This document shows positions 22,648 to 29,327 of a DNA stretch of 64,000 nt, piece by piece. Under the pieces are notes generated by a model. That model saw only the letters and a program-made list of their open reading frames with translations. It made no database searches and was not told where the DNA came from. The position numbers were made by a program, and so were the translations under genes. Each line of letters starts with the position of its first letter. Positions within the stretch are counted from its first letter, which is position 1. This DNA is from a virus, in the IMG/VR virus record IMGVR_UViG_3300027858_000005, positions 1 to 64,000 of that record; one strand, written 5' to 3'.

Positions 22648-24279
22648 TTACAACTTCGCGGGGCAAGGTGCAAATAAATCTTGCACAATTCCAGCGGCAA
22701 CGACGCCGGTGTGCGCCTTCTCGCTTTCCATAATCCGCAAACTGTCTTGTGTGATCATGTCCGCGAGACTCATTTTCTTTGCTAGCGCCATAACAATTTT
22801 AGTGTCAACCGTTCCCCGGCATTCCAGATCAACGTAGTTGACAGGGTGATGTTGTCCGATGCGGTGTGCCCGGTCTTCTGATTGCAACCGCGCTTCAAGA
22901 CTGAAATCGTTGCTGTAATAAATCACCGTTGTTGCAGCGGTCAAGGTCAACCCGTAGCCGCCGGAATGTTGTTGACCGACAAAGAAGCGCGACTGTTCTT
23001 CTTCGGGCACCGGGTCCACGCGAACGACTTGGCGTGTTTCCGGGTCGATGATGGGGCGCTCACCTTGAAACAATGTCTGCGCTTCTTCCCGGTCAGCATC
23101 TTTTACGCCGCCGTGATAACTGACAACACTTGTCGGCCCATATTCTTTTCGTAGGGCGTTTTCTATCGCTTCGATTTCAGGGCGAAACCTCGACCAGATA
23201 ATAACCTTGCCTTCGGTTTCTTCGATGACGTCCAGCATCGATTGAATACGTGGGTTGCTGGTGCCGATGGGTTGCGCAACACCGTATTCTTCTTCGGGCA
23301 CAAAGCCGCCGATGATTTGTTGTAAACGCAAAAGCCGGGTCAGTACATTCGACACCGGCACGTTCTGCCCATCCATTTCGATGACTGAATCGTGAATCAG
23401 TTTGTTGTAAACTTTGCGCTGATCTTCGCTTAATTCGACGTAGCGAATCTGATAAATCTTGTCGGGTAGGTCAAGGCATTCTTCTTTCGTTATGCGAGAA
23501 CTATGCGGGGCTAGTAGTGCAATCAGTTTGTCGAGATTTTTATATTCGACTAGTGCTTCGAATTCTTGTTTTTCGTCTTTGCCGGGGATGTAACGATATT
23601 CAGTTTGCCATTCCGCAAAATACTTCTTGAACGAAACGAAATTGTCGAAGCCAATTATCGACGGGTCGAGAAATCGGAACTGTGAATAAATATCGAACGG
23701 GCTGTTCGTGACGGGTGTTCCTGTCAGTATCCGACGGCAGACCGCGTGTCGTCCAAGATGGTACATTGCCCGGGTTCGTTTCGCGCCGGGTGTTTTGATC
23801 TTGCTCGATTCGTCGACCGCCATCATGACTTTCAACGAATTCAAAATCGGGCGCAGGAACTTCGCCGGTCGGCAAGCTTGGGAATTCGTGAAGCCTTCGA
23901 GATTGATCGCGATGACGCGCAAGCCTTCGAAGCCGGGTTCGAGAACATGATCGACGGCGCGCTTTTCCGCGACCCTCATTGTCGCTGACCACGTAGCGCC
24001 CCGGTAGTTTGTCCATTCTGGCATGTGCGCAGGTAGTTCACGACTGATCCAGTTGCGGTGAACGCCCTTCGGCGCGACGATGACCAGACAGTTGACCCGC
24101 CCGTGGTAGAAGTTGTACGCGGCGGTATCGATCACGATTTTCGATTTGCCGGTTCCCATCCCCATCAACAGCGCAAAACTTAATGTATCACGGGAACGCA
24201 GGAAGATTTCACGTTGATGATCGTATGGCTTGGTTTTCCAGACATAATCTTCCGCTTTCACGGGTATCGGTTCTGACAT
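22648..24279 (-). CDS. SNF2-like superfamily 2 helicase
   Basis: The protein has 543 aa. Motifs are MGMGTGKSKIVID (Walker A, about residues 39-51), VIVAPKGVHRNW (Ia), MMAVDESSKIKTPG (II, DE-type), ILTGTPVTNSPFDIYSQFRFL (III), VIIWSRFRPEIEAI (IV), VGQQHSGGYGLTLTAATTVIY (V) and RAHRIGQHHPVNYVDL (VI). This is the SNF2/Rad54 pattern found in many phage replication modules. It probably translocates on double-stranded DNA in replication restart or recombination. It is the first gene after control cassette A. Confidence 0.9.
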   Translation of the reverse strand: MSEPIPVKAEDYVWKTKPYDHQREIFLRSRDTLSFALLMGMGTGKSKIVIDTAAYNFYHGRVNCLVIVAPKGVHRNWISRELPAHMPEWTNYRGATWSATMRVAEKRAVDHVLEPGFEGLRVIAINLEGFTNSQACRPAKFLRPILNSLKVMMAVDESSKIKTPGAKRTRAMYHLGRHAVCRRILTGTPVTNSPFDIYSQFRFLDPSIIGFDNFVSFKKYFAEWQTEYRYIPGKDEKQEFEALVEYKNLDKLIALLAPHSSRITKEECLDLPDKIYQIRYVELSEDQRKVYNKLIHDSVIEMDGQNVPVSNVLTRLLRLQQIIGGFVPEEEYGVAQPIGTSNPRIQSMLDVIEETEGKVIIWSRFRPEIEAIENALRKEYGPTSVVSYHGGVKDADREEAQTLFQGERPIIDPETRQVVRVDPVPEEEQSRFFVGQQHSGGYGLTLTAATTVIYYSNDFSLEARLQSEDRAHRIGQHHPVNYVDLECRGTVDTKIVMALAKKMSLADMITQDSLRIMESEKAHTGVVAAGIVQDLFAPCPAKL

Positions 24280-24337
24280 GTTTTTCCCTTTCTGATTTTC
24301 GCAATTGTATCACGGGGTCAGGATAAATTGCGACGCC

Positions 24338-24567
24338 CTAATAAGTAAACGGATTTTCAAACTTTCAGACAGGGTGTTAAGATTATAACACGTTTCGCAC
24401 GCGCGCGCCATTAGAGAATTACACTTTTCAAATACCTGATAACTTGAAAAACGGCTAACTGACAACAAAGCTGTAAAACTATACCCTGTTATAAAACAGC
24501 AAATAATCTTCACACACGTTTGAAATCTATGTATATTGTTTAACCTTATAGGAGATTACAATTTTCG
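24338..24567 (-). promoter_or_regulatory. control cassette A, upstream of the helicase operon
   Basis: There is no gene between 24280 and 24595. This stretch shares five blocks, in the same order and orientation, with 61285-61651 upstream of the terminase genes. The blocks include a CCTATAAGG/CCTATAGGG element with GTAATC before it, a TTTTATAACAGGGTATA block and a TTTGAAAATCCGTTTACTTAT block. Inside it, at 24382-24387 on the minus strand, is a TATAAT with TGT extension but no recognisable -35. It probably contains the promoter of the leftward replication operon. Confidence 0.6.
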
Positions 24568-24595
24568 GGGTCTTAATGGGTGTTCAAAAGCGGGG

Positions 24596-24871
24596 TTATT
24601 CGTCGAGAATCCACAAACGCAGGGATTCGTGCCTAGCGGCACAATCTCGGTATATCTGGTCTGCGAGTACCTTATTTTGGAGAACGGCCCGCAGGGCGTC
24701 TTCAGCGGGCAGTGTGACGGTGATTTGAGCTAGCGTCGGAAGCGGTTTGCAGTGTTCCATCGCTTCGATGGGTTTTCCCCGGGGAATTTCAGTTGGTGGT
24801 AACACCACGGGCTGAATCGTTCCACAACCTGACAAACTCATAAGAAATAGGGTTGTAATCGACTTGCGCAT
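24596..24871 (-). CDS. Rz1: o-spanin lipoprotein (Rz1-like)
   Basis: The protein has 91 aa from ATG 24871, eight bases after AGAAGG. It has a short signal peptide ending in the lipobox LSGC, then a Pro-rich segment (TIQPVVLPPTEIPRGKP), as in outer-membrane spanins. It starts inside the i-spanin gene in another frame and extends beyond it, the classic overlapping Rz/Rz1 layout. Together the two would fuse inner and outer membranes at lysis. The presence of an o-spanin implies a Gram-negative host. Confidence 0.8.
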   Translation of the reverse strand: MRKSITTLFLMSLSGCGTIQPVVLPPTEIPRGKPIEAMEHCKPLPTLAQITVTLPAEDALRAVLQNKVLADQIYRDCAARHESLRLWILDE

Positions 24872-25208
24872 TGCATTCACCTTCTATCGTCAGTATTTGG
24901 GGCACAGGCTTCGCCAGTTTAGCCAGTTTCAATGATTCGGTAAGACGGCGTGCCTTGGCGTCACTTTCAGCTATCGTCGCTGTCAGCGCAATTCTCGCGG
25001 TCGTGTCCCGCTTCACTTGCGCCGTGTGCTTCTCGATCAAAATATCTTGTTCCGCTTTCCAGACTTCTATTGCGGCTATCTGGGCTTCCGCGAACTTCGC
25101 TTCTAGCCGCCACCCGTTCACACTCCAACCTGCGCCGAAGGCGACTGCGCTCGCGACGCCGACGATCACGACGGTCGATTTCAATTTTGTAATGAAGCCC
25201 AGTGCCAT
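24789..25208 (-). CDS. Rz: i-spanin (Rz-like)
   Basis: The protein has 139 aa. A single N-terminal membrane span (VVIVGVASAVAFGAGW) is followed by a periplasmic coiled coil (AQIAAIEVWKAEQDILIEKHTAQVKRDTTARIALTATIAESDAKARRLTESL). This is the inner-membrane half of a two-component spanin. Its 3' end overlaps the Rz1-like gene by 83 bp. The pair lies 3.4 kb from the amidase, separated by early genes, which is unusual. Confidence 0.8.
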   Translation of the reverse strand: MALGFITKLKSTVVIVGVASAVAFGAGWSVNGWRLEAKFAEAQIAAIEVWKAEQDILIEKHTAQVKRDTTARIALTATIAESDAKARRLTESLKLAKLAKPVPQILTIEGECNAQVDYNPISYEFVRLWNDSARGVTTN

Positions 25209-25223
25209 CGATTACAGACGCCT

Positions 25224-25748
25224 TCACCGAAGCTTCGACAGCTTGGCGTTGATGACGTCCCACGCGGCTTCGCGCAGGTCGTCGCCGTCGTTGCTGACGG
25301 TCGCGTGGCAAAGCGCATCAGGAAAGTATGAAACGTTGCTGTCATCGTCCGGGCTTTCAACGCGTAGCAGGAACCCACCAGCTTCCACAATCCATTTCGC
25401 TTCGTTGCCAAGTTGAACATCAGGGATCACCATGCGCCCTTCGTTGTCCGCGTTGACCATGTGCCAGCGACCTTCAGCCATCAGAACCCACAAGTTTTTG
25501 TCAACGCTGTTCATACCCCATCCAACTAGAAGTGAATTCAATAAGTATTCCGGCGATTTTCCCAGCCACGGGATAGAACGGTATCGCGCGTCGTCGTTTG
25601 TCCAGACGTCTTCGCGAATGTGCAATTGCTTCAGCATGTTTTTGACAGGGTCGGCGAAACAGTATTGTTCATATACATCATGCTCGACCATCTTTTGCGC
25701 TAGTTCATCTTTCCCGCACTCGGGCGTTCCCGTCAGACCAATCAACAT
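25224..25748 (-). CDS. deoxynucleoside monophosphate kinase-like protein
   Basis: The protein has 174 aa from ATG 25748, after AAGGAGAAGCCGCA. It has a P-loop GTPECGKDEL (residues 7-16), then a DPVKNML segment, an RYRSIPWLGKSPEYLLNSL loop and VIPDVQLGNEAKWIVEAGG. This is the pattern of phage dNMP kinases such as T4 gp1. It would convert dNMPs to dNDPs for phage DNA synthesis. The position among lysis genes is odd for a nucleotide enzyme. Confidence 0.75.
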   Translation of the reverse strand: MLIGLTGTPECGKDELAQKMVEHDVYEQYCFADPVKNMLKQLHIREDVWTNDDARYRSIPWLGKSPEYLLNSLLVGWGMNSVDKNLWVLMAEGRWHMVNADNEGRMVIPDVQLGNEAKWIVEAGGFLLRVESPDDDSNVSYFPDALCHATVSNDGDDLREAAWDVINAKLSKLR

Positions 25749-25812
25749 TGCGGCTTCTCCTTTATTCAGCAATGCAGAATTGTAACTTCTTTTTGCATAA
25801 CTGCATAGCCAC

Positions 25813-25834
25813 AAAAAAGCCCCGTTGCCGGGGC
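25813..25834 (-). terminator. rho-independent terminator
   Basis: GCCCCG, TTGC and CGGGGC are followed leftward by six T. It ends the 93-aa early gene before the dNMP kinase gene. Confidence 0.8.
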
Positions 25835-25840
25835 TGGTTG

Positions 25841-26122
25841 TTAGTAGGTGTAAAATCCTGTACAGATTCCAAGGTAACCGCCGATGGTTTCGGGGCGACT
25901 GATCAGTTCAGTCAGGTCAATCGCGCCAACCCAACCAAGACCGTCAACTTTAAATGTCAAGAAACGTGCGGGGCGGTTGCTGTCAAAATGTTCACCAGCT
26001 ATTTCAGCCATTTTACGCGTCGCTTTAACTGCGCCGTCATCAGTCTTGTAATGTTTACAAGGGTTTTTCGTTTCAGTCATTCGGTTATGAATACGTGCTG
26101 TTAATGTTTCAGTGATGTGCAT
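25841..26122 (-). CDS. hypothetical protein, 93 aa
   Basis: A small protein with KATRKMAEIAGEHFDSNRPARFLTFKVDGLGWVGAIDLTELI, which looks like a helix followed by a beta meander. It is a single-gene unit between an early promoter (26158-26185) and a terminator. The function is unknown. Confidence 0.65.
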   Translation of the reverse strand: MHITETLTARIHNRMTETKNPCKHYKTDDGAVKATRKMAEIAGEHFDSNRPARFLTFKVDGLGWVGAIDLTELISRPETIGGYLGICTGFYTY

Positions 26123-26157
26123 TGCTTTTTTCCTTTCTAAGTTTAAGTAATGTAAAG

Positions 26158-26185
26158 ATTATAACACGGTCTTACAGAAACGCAA
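26158..26185 (-). promoter_or_regulatory. early promoter, leftward
   Basis: On the minus strand TTGCGT, a 16-bp spacer (TTCTGTAAGACCGTGT) and TATAAT, then CTTTACATTACTTA. Confidence 0.85.
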
Positions 26186-26199
26186 GCGTTTTTTTAAAT

Positions 26200-26763
26200 T
26201 TATTTCCAAGCCCAAAGAAGATAGCACCCGTCGTCATAACGAACTTCGTCAACCCGGCTGAAATGTTTCAACAACTTTTCGTCCCACCAGTCGCGGTCCT
26301 GAATCGTCAAATGTAATTGAAGACCAAGTGCGTCGCCGTCTTTGTCTGGCAACCGAGCAATACCGAAAAATACCGCGTCAGTGACGTGCGCAGCGATGTT
26401 CATCAAAACCGTGCTAACGTCGTCAGTCGGTATGTGTTCCATCAAGTCAGTGCAGATTCCGAACTGCGCTTGTCCGAGCGTGACCATAGAACCGGCGTCG
26501 CGAAGATCGCCGACAGTTATCAGGTTATGATTTTGCGTGATCGCGTTCGCGGCGATTTCGATTCCTTTTGGCAAGAAGCTTGCTTGCTTCAACCAGCCCA
26601 GCGAAGAACCGTTGCCGCAACCGAAGTCGATGACAGTAGAACCGTATACCGCTGTTTTTAGAAACGGACGTTTGTACGGGCGACCAAGTCCAATATCAAC
26701 CCAGTTTTTACCGTAGCGTTTACAATCACGCCAGACTTTTTCATACTTTTCTTTTTCGTTCAT
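26200..26763 (-). CDS. class I SAM-dependent methyltransferase
   Basis: The protein has 187 aa. It has motif I (TVIDFGCGNGSSLGWL), an acidic residue after strand 2 in KGIEIA, GDLRDAG and ICTDLMEHIP (motif IV region). The N-terminus is KYEKVWRDCKRYGKNW, as in small phage methyltransferases. The substrate is not evident. It is coupled to the 73-aa gene upstream by 4 bp. Confidence 0.75.
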   Translation of the reverse strand: MNEKEKYEKVWRDCKRYGKNWVDIGLGRPYKRPFLKTAVYGSTVIDFGCGNGSSLGWLKQASFLPKGIEIAANAITQNHNLITVGDLRDAGSMVTLGQAQFGICTDLMEHIPTDDVSTVLMNIAAHVTDAVFFGIARLPDKDGDALGLQLHLTIQDRDWWDEKLLKHFSRVDEVRYDDGCYLLWAWK

Positions 26764-26981
26764 CGCGACAGTATAAAAGATTCACATATTTTTCGCCCAG
26801 CTATTTTGACAACAATGCACGCTTCGTAAATATCGCGCTCGGTTCCGTCAAGCCCGAAGTACATCAGCACTAGACACTTGAACCCGGCGTCGGCTTCTTC
26901 CCGGGTCGAGTCCGGCAAGGCGTCGAAAAATTCTTTCGCTGCCGTGTCGAACTCGCTGCGTGTTGCGGTAAGTGTAGCCAT
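26760..26981 (-). CDS. hypothetical protein, 73 aa
   Basis: A helical protein (SEFDTAAKEFFDALPDSTREEADAGFKCLVLMYFGLDGTERDIYEACIVVKIAGRKI). It is coupled on both sides (ATGA). No family is recognised. Confidence 0.6.
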   Translation of the reverse strand: MATLTATRSEFDTAAKEFFDALPDSTREEADAGFKCLVLMYFGLDGTERDIYEACIVVKIAGRKICESFILSR

Positions 26982-27421
26982 CAGATTTCCGTCATCAGGT
27001 TCAAGTTGTCTGCAACCAAACCGTACATCGATTTCACTTGCAACTGGTGGTTGCGACCGTCGCCCTTGTAAAGACTGTCGGTATCTTTCACCAATGCTTC
27101 GAACTTTTCCAATGCTTCTTCTTTCGAGTCAGCCCGGATCACTTTCGACAAATGGTACGTCGCATCTTCAACGTGAAGTTCGACATCGATCAAGTAAGCG
27201 TTGCCGATGGTCAGCGGTCGCGTGTCGTGCTTGACGATCATGTCGGCAGTGAAGAACAATGGCGGGTTCGGCGATTCAAGCGTGTGATCCCACGGCGAAA
27301 CTTCTTTCAACCAGTAACCTTCAGTACCACCGACCAGTTCAACGCCTTTTGATTCGACGCGAAAAATTCCGCAGTTACGACCGGCGACGATTTCGCCGTT
27401 TTCAAATTTTTCAATATTCAT
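26981..27421 (-). CDS. hypothetical protein, 146 aa
   Basis: A beta-rich N-terminus (ENGEIVAGRNCGIFRVESKGVELVGGTEGYWLKEV) is followed by a region with TFKVIRADSKEEALEKFEAL-type helix (HLSKVIRADSKEEALEKFEALV). It ends LVADNLNLMTEI. It follows the standard leader. The function is unknown. Confidence 0.6.
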   Translation of the reverse strand: MNIEKFENGEIVAGRNCGIFRVESKGVELVGGTEGYWLKEVSPWDHTLESPNPPLFFTADMIVKHDTRPLTIGNAYLIDVELHVEDATYHLSKVIRADSKEEALEKFEALVKDTDSLYKGDGRNHQLQVKSMYGLVADNLNLMTEI

Positions 27422-27445
27422 TTCAATTTCTCCTTTCTAAGTTTT

Positions 27446-27461
27446 GCCCCGTTGCCGGGGC
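27446..27461 (-). other. GC-rich RNA hairpin
   Basis: GCCCCG and CGGGGC flank TTGC between two leftward early genes. Only four T follow, so any termination would be weak. Confidence 0.45.
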
Positions 27462-27468
27462 GGTTAAG

Positions 27469-27717
27469 TTATGAATAACAATCCAGACCTAAAGCTTCGA
27501 TCATTCCTTTCGCGAGGTAATCAAGGTAATGGAAAACATCGCCGTTTTTGAAATCGATGATTACCAGTGTCTTACGAATTTGTGCATGGTAATCTTTAGC
27601 TTCGTGAATGTAGTCAACCAGCATTTCGTAAGTTAATCCGAAGTGACCTTCGATTTTAATTTCTTGGTCAAGGTCGACGCCTTTTTCGTTGATCAGTGTT
27701 TTCAGGTACTTTTTCAT
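27469..27717 (-). CDS. hypothetical protein, 82 aa
   Basis: A helical protein (KKYLKTLINEKGVDLDQEIKIEGHFGLTYEMLVDYIHEAKDYHAQIRKTLVIIDFKNGDVFHYLDYLAKGMIEALG). It follows an early promoter at 27758-27785. The function is unknown. Confidence 0.65.
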   Translation of the reverse strand: MKKYLKTLINEKGVDLDQEIKIEGHFGLTYEMLVDYIHEAKDYHAQIRKTLVIIDFKNGDVFHYLDYLAKGMIEALGLDCYS

Positions 27718-27757
27718 TTCTGTTATTTCCTTTCTTCGTTTCGTTGATGTTGTAATA

Positions 27758-27785
27758 ATTATAACAGGGTCTTACCAGAAGTCAA
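27758..27785 (-). promoter_or_regulatory. early promoter, leftward
   Basis: On the minus strand TTGACT, a 16-bp spacer (TCTGGTAAGACCCTGT) and TATAAT, then TATTACA. Confidence 0.85.
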
Positions 27786-27828
27786 GCGTTTTGGTGAAAA
27801 TAAATATAAAAAGAATTATTAAAAAAAC

Positions 27829-27856
27829 TTGACAGTTCCGATAAGTGTGTTATAAT
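27829..27856 (+). promoter_or_regulatory. early promoter, rightward, upstream of a non-coding stretch
   Basis: A perfect TTGACA, a 16-bp spacer and a perfect TATAAT, then CTTTACAT. No gene starts in the next 180 bases; the gene at 28097 has its own promoter. Confidence 0.85.
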
Positions 27857-27862
27857 CTTTAC

Positions 27863-28035
27863 ATGAATTAGGAAACAACCTGATTCGCAAACGGGTCAAC
27901 CAGATGTCGCACCCGCAGCCCGCGAGGCAAAAGACTTCATCGTTATTGTAACAGCGGTTCCCTGCACCGAAGCGTAGCAGGGTCGGGACAACGAACCGAC
28001 CTTGTGTGAAGACAGGCAGAATTTAGTTTTAAGAA
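27863..28035 (+). ncRNA. putative small structured RNA
   Basis: This stretch lies between two consensus rightward promoters and has no plausible coding frame with a ribosome-binding site. It can form hairpins CGGGT/ACCCG (27892-27915) and CCCTGC/GCAGGG (27960-27982). Two pairings exclude each other: CGGTTC/GAACCG (27955-27998) and GGTCGG/CCGACC (27981-28001). This fits a small RNA or a switch-like leader. It resembles no class I know. Confidence 0.5.
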
Positions 28036-28038
28036 AGC

Positions 28039-28066
28039 TTGACAATTTTGGTAACACTGCTATAAT
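28039..28066 (+). promoter_or_regulatory. early promoter, rightward
   Basis: A perfect TTGACA, a 16-bp spacer (ATTTTGGTAACACTGC) and a perfect TATAAT, then TATTACATTACTTAG and the ribosome-binding leader of the 28097 gene. Confidence 0.9.
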
Positions 28067-28096
28067 TATTACATTACTTAGAAAGGAGAAACAAGA

Positions 28097-28306
28097 ATGA
28101 CTGTAGACATGAAAAAAGTACGCGAAGACATGGACCGCGAATGGGACATGACCGGCGAAGAATTTGATAAGTTCGACGTTGCGCAAGCAAACGACTTGAA
28201 CGAAGGATGGAAAGAAATTGTCATGGAAAACGTCAACGACGACAGCGACAGGTTCTTCATTGAAGTTAACGCCGATTCAGAAGTTTGGAATTTCGAACGA
28301 ATCTAA
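28097..28306 (+). CDS. hypothetical acidic protein, 69 aa
   Basis: A very acidic small protein (VREDMDREWDMTGEEFDKFDVAQANDLNEGWKEIVMENVNDDSDRF). It has AGAAAGGAGAAACAAGA before the ATG. The acidity would fit a DNA mimic or an inhibitor of a host factor, but nothing beyond composition supports that. It is a single rightward gene facing the lysis genes. Confidence 0.7.
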   Translation: MTVDMKKVREDMDREWDMTGEEFDKFDVAQANDLNEGWKEIVMENVNDDSDRFFIEVNADSEVWNFERI

Positions 28307-28313
28307 AATCACC

Positions 28314-28332
28314 GCCCCGGTAACCCCGGGGC
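28314..28332. terminator. GC-rich hairpin at a convergent junction
   Basis: GCCCCGG pairs with CCGGGGC around TAAC plus one C, between the rightward 28097 gene and the leftward holin-like gene. Only a few T follow on either side, so termination may be partial. Confidence 0.45.
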
Positions 28333-28333
28333 T

Positions 28334-28507
28334 TCATTCGTTGTGAATTTTTCTGATGTGATACGCAATGGCTAAACCGCCCGCGATGATCGCAACAAGT
28401 CCCGCGACCAAATGAACAATATTATTCCATTGCCCCAACGACAAACCAAGAAAAGTCAGCACTGATCCCCCGGCGGCGATGTCGGCGATTACGTCTTTGT
28501 TGCTCAC
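28334..28507 (-). CDS. holin-like two-span membrane protein, 57 aa
   Basis: I start it at GTG 28507, eight bases after GAGG. A small soluble N-terminus (SNKDVIADIAAGG) leads into two hydrophobic spans (VLTFLGLSLGQW and IVHLVAGLVAIIAGGLAIAYHI) and a charged tail (RKIHNE). Its size, topology and place just after the amidase and second membrane gene fit a class II holin or antiholin. Which of the two membrane proteins is the holin cannot be told. Confidence 0.6.
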   Translation of the reverse strand: MSNKDVIADIAAGGSVLTFLGLSLGQWNNIVHLVAGLVAIIAGGLAIAYHIRKIHNE

Positions 28508-28531
28508 GCTATGCCCTCGAATTAACACTGT

Positions 28532-28747
28532 TCATGACCCGTCGCCTGATTCAACATAAAATTTGAAGAAAGCAACAGCGCCAAGAACGACGGCAGCAAG
28601 ACCGCCTGATTCAGCGTAATTCACACTTGGGTTTTCCATGTACCAGCGAACAATTCTGTCCATTTGGTAAGCGTAAAACCCGCAAAGCAAAATAGGAATC
28701 GGTCGGTGAATTAATCGTTCAAAAAATGTTTTGGCAGTTTCAGTCAT
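28532..28747 (-). CDS. holin-like membrane protein, 71 aa
   Basis: ATG 28747 overlaps the amidase stop (ATGA). It has hydrophobic segments PIPILLCGFYAYQM and SGGLAAVVLGAVAFFKFYV separated by a charged loop. It is a good holin or antiholin candidate by position directly after the endolysin. Confidence 0.6.
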   Translation of the reverse strand: MTETAKTFFERLIHRPIPILLCGFYAYQMDRIVRWYMENPSVNYAESGGLAAVVLGAVAFFKFYVESGDGS

Positions 28748-29217
28748 TGCTTCCATCCAACGCCTTCGATAAAACCAGTCCAGTTAAAACCTGCGCCCGG
28801 GTCGACCTTCCTTCCCGGGCTAATGTCACTATGCCGGACCAGACGCTTGATATCATACGCAGATAACCAGCTTTTTACAACTTCTGTAAGAGTGTCCATT
28901 TGCGCAAGGGTAACCCAGTCGGTCTTGATCGCTTCCAGAAACGTTCCGTAATTGTGGTGCCCCTCGACCAAAACTTCGACGCCCAGTGAATCAGTGTTGT
29001 AGCCCCGAGCATGGTAAGCGCCTTGATCATCGTCACGGCAAACGTACACGTCACCGTTCGGTGATATCAATGCGTGCGCCGAGTAACCCATCTTGACCAG
29101 AAAGTCACTAGCATGAATCGGGTGCGGGTCATTGATAAATTCGCCCATGCTGTGAACGACGATCATTTTCGGGGTGTTGCTGGAACTGCCGAATTCTGAT
29201 GGTTCTTGAATAATCAT
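28744..29217 (-). CDS. endolysin, N-acetylmuramoyl-L-alanine amidase (Amidase_2)
   Basis: The protein has 157 aa. It has the first zinc ligand in MIVVHSMGEF (His22), then YSAHALISPNGDVYVCRDDDQGAYHARGYN and SLGVEVLVEG. It ends with the second histidine and its partner in VRHSDISPGRKVDPG (about 128-140). This is the Amidase_2/PGRP-like fold of T7-type lysozymes. It would cut the amide bond between MurNAc and the stem peptide. It has no signal peptide, so release through a holin is expected. Confidence 0.9.
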   Translation of the reverse strand: MIIQEPSEFGSSSNTPKMIVVHSMGEFINDPHPIHASDFLVKMGYSAHALISPNGDVYVCRDDDQGAYHARGYNTDSLGVEVLVEGHHNYGTFLEAIKTDWVTLAQMDTLTEVVKSWLSAYDIKRLVRHSDISPGRKVDPGAGFNWTGFIEGVGWKQ

Positions 29218-29219
29218 GG

Positions 29220-29324
29220 TTAGCCCCAGACTTTACCGGAAACCCAACGATACCCGGCGACGATTTTCGACCAGACTAGCATCGTCGCGGCGAAAGCCAA
29301 CATTTTCAATTTTGCAGTATTCAT
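29220..29324 (-). CDS. 34-aa membrane peptide upstream of the amidase
   Basis: MNTAKLKMLAFAATMLVWSK is followed by IVAGYRWVSGKVWG. One short hydrophobic helix with basic flanks is seen. It fills the gap between the tail-tip gene and the amidase almost exactly (2-3 bp on each side), which supports it being a gene. A role in lysis is possible by position only. Confidence 0.45.
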   Translation of the reverse strand: MNTAKLKMLAFAATMLVWSKIVAGYRWVSGKVWG

Positions 29325-29327
29325 GTT

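Noticed and set aside
27896-28186. Leftward 96-codon frame opposite the putative small RNA and the 28097 gene
   Set aside because: It has no ribosome-binding site, and it is antisense to two strong promoters and to a gene with a good leader.
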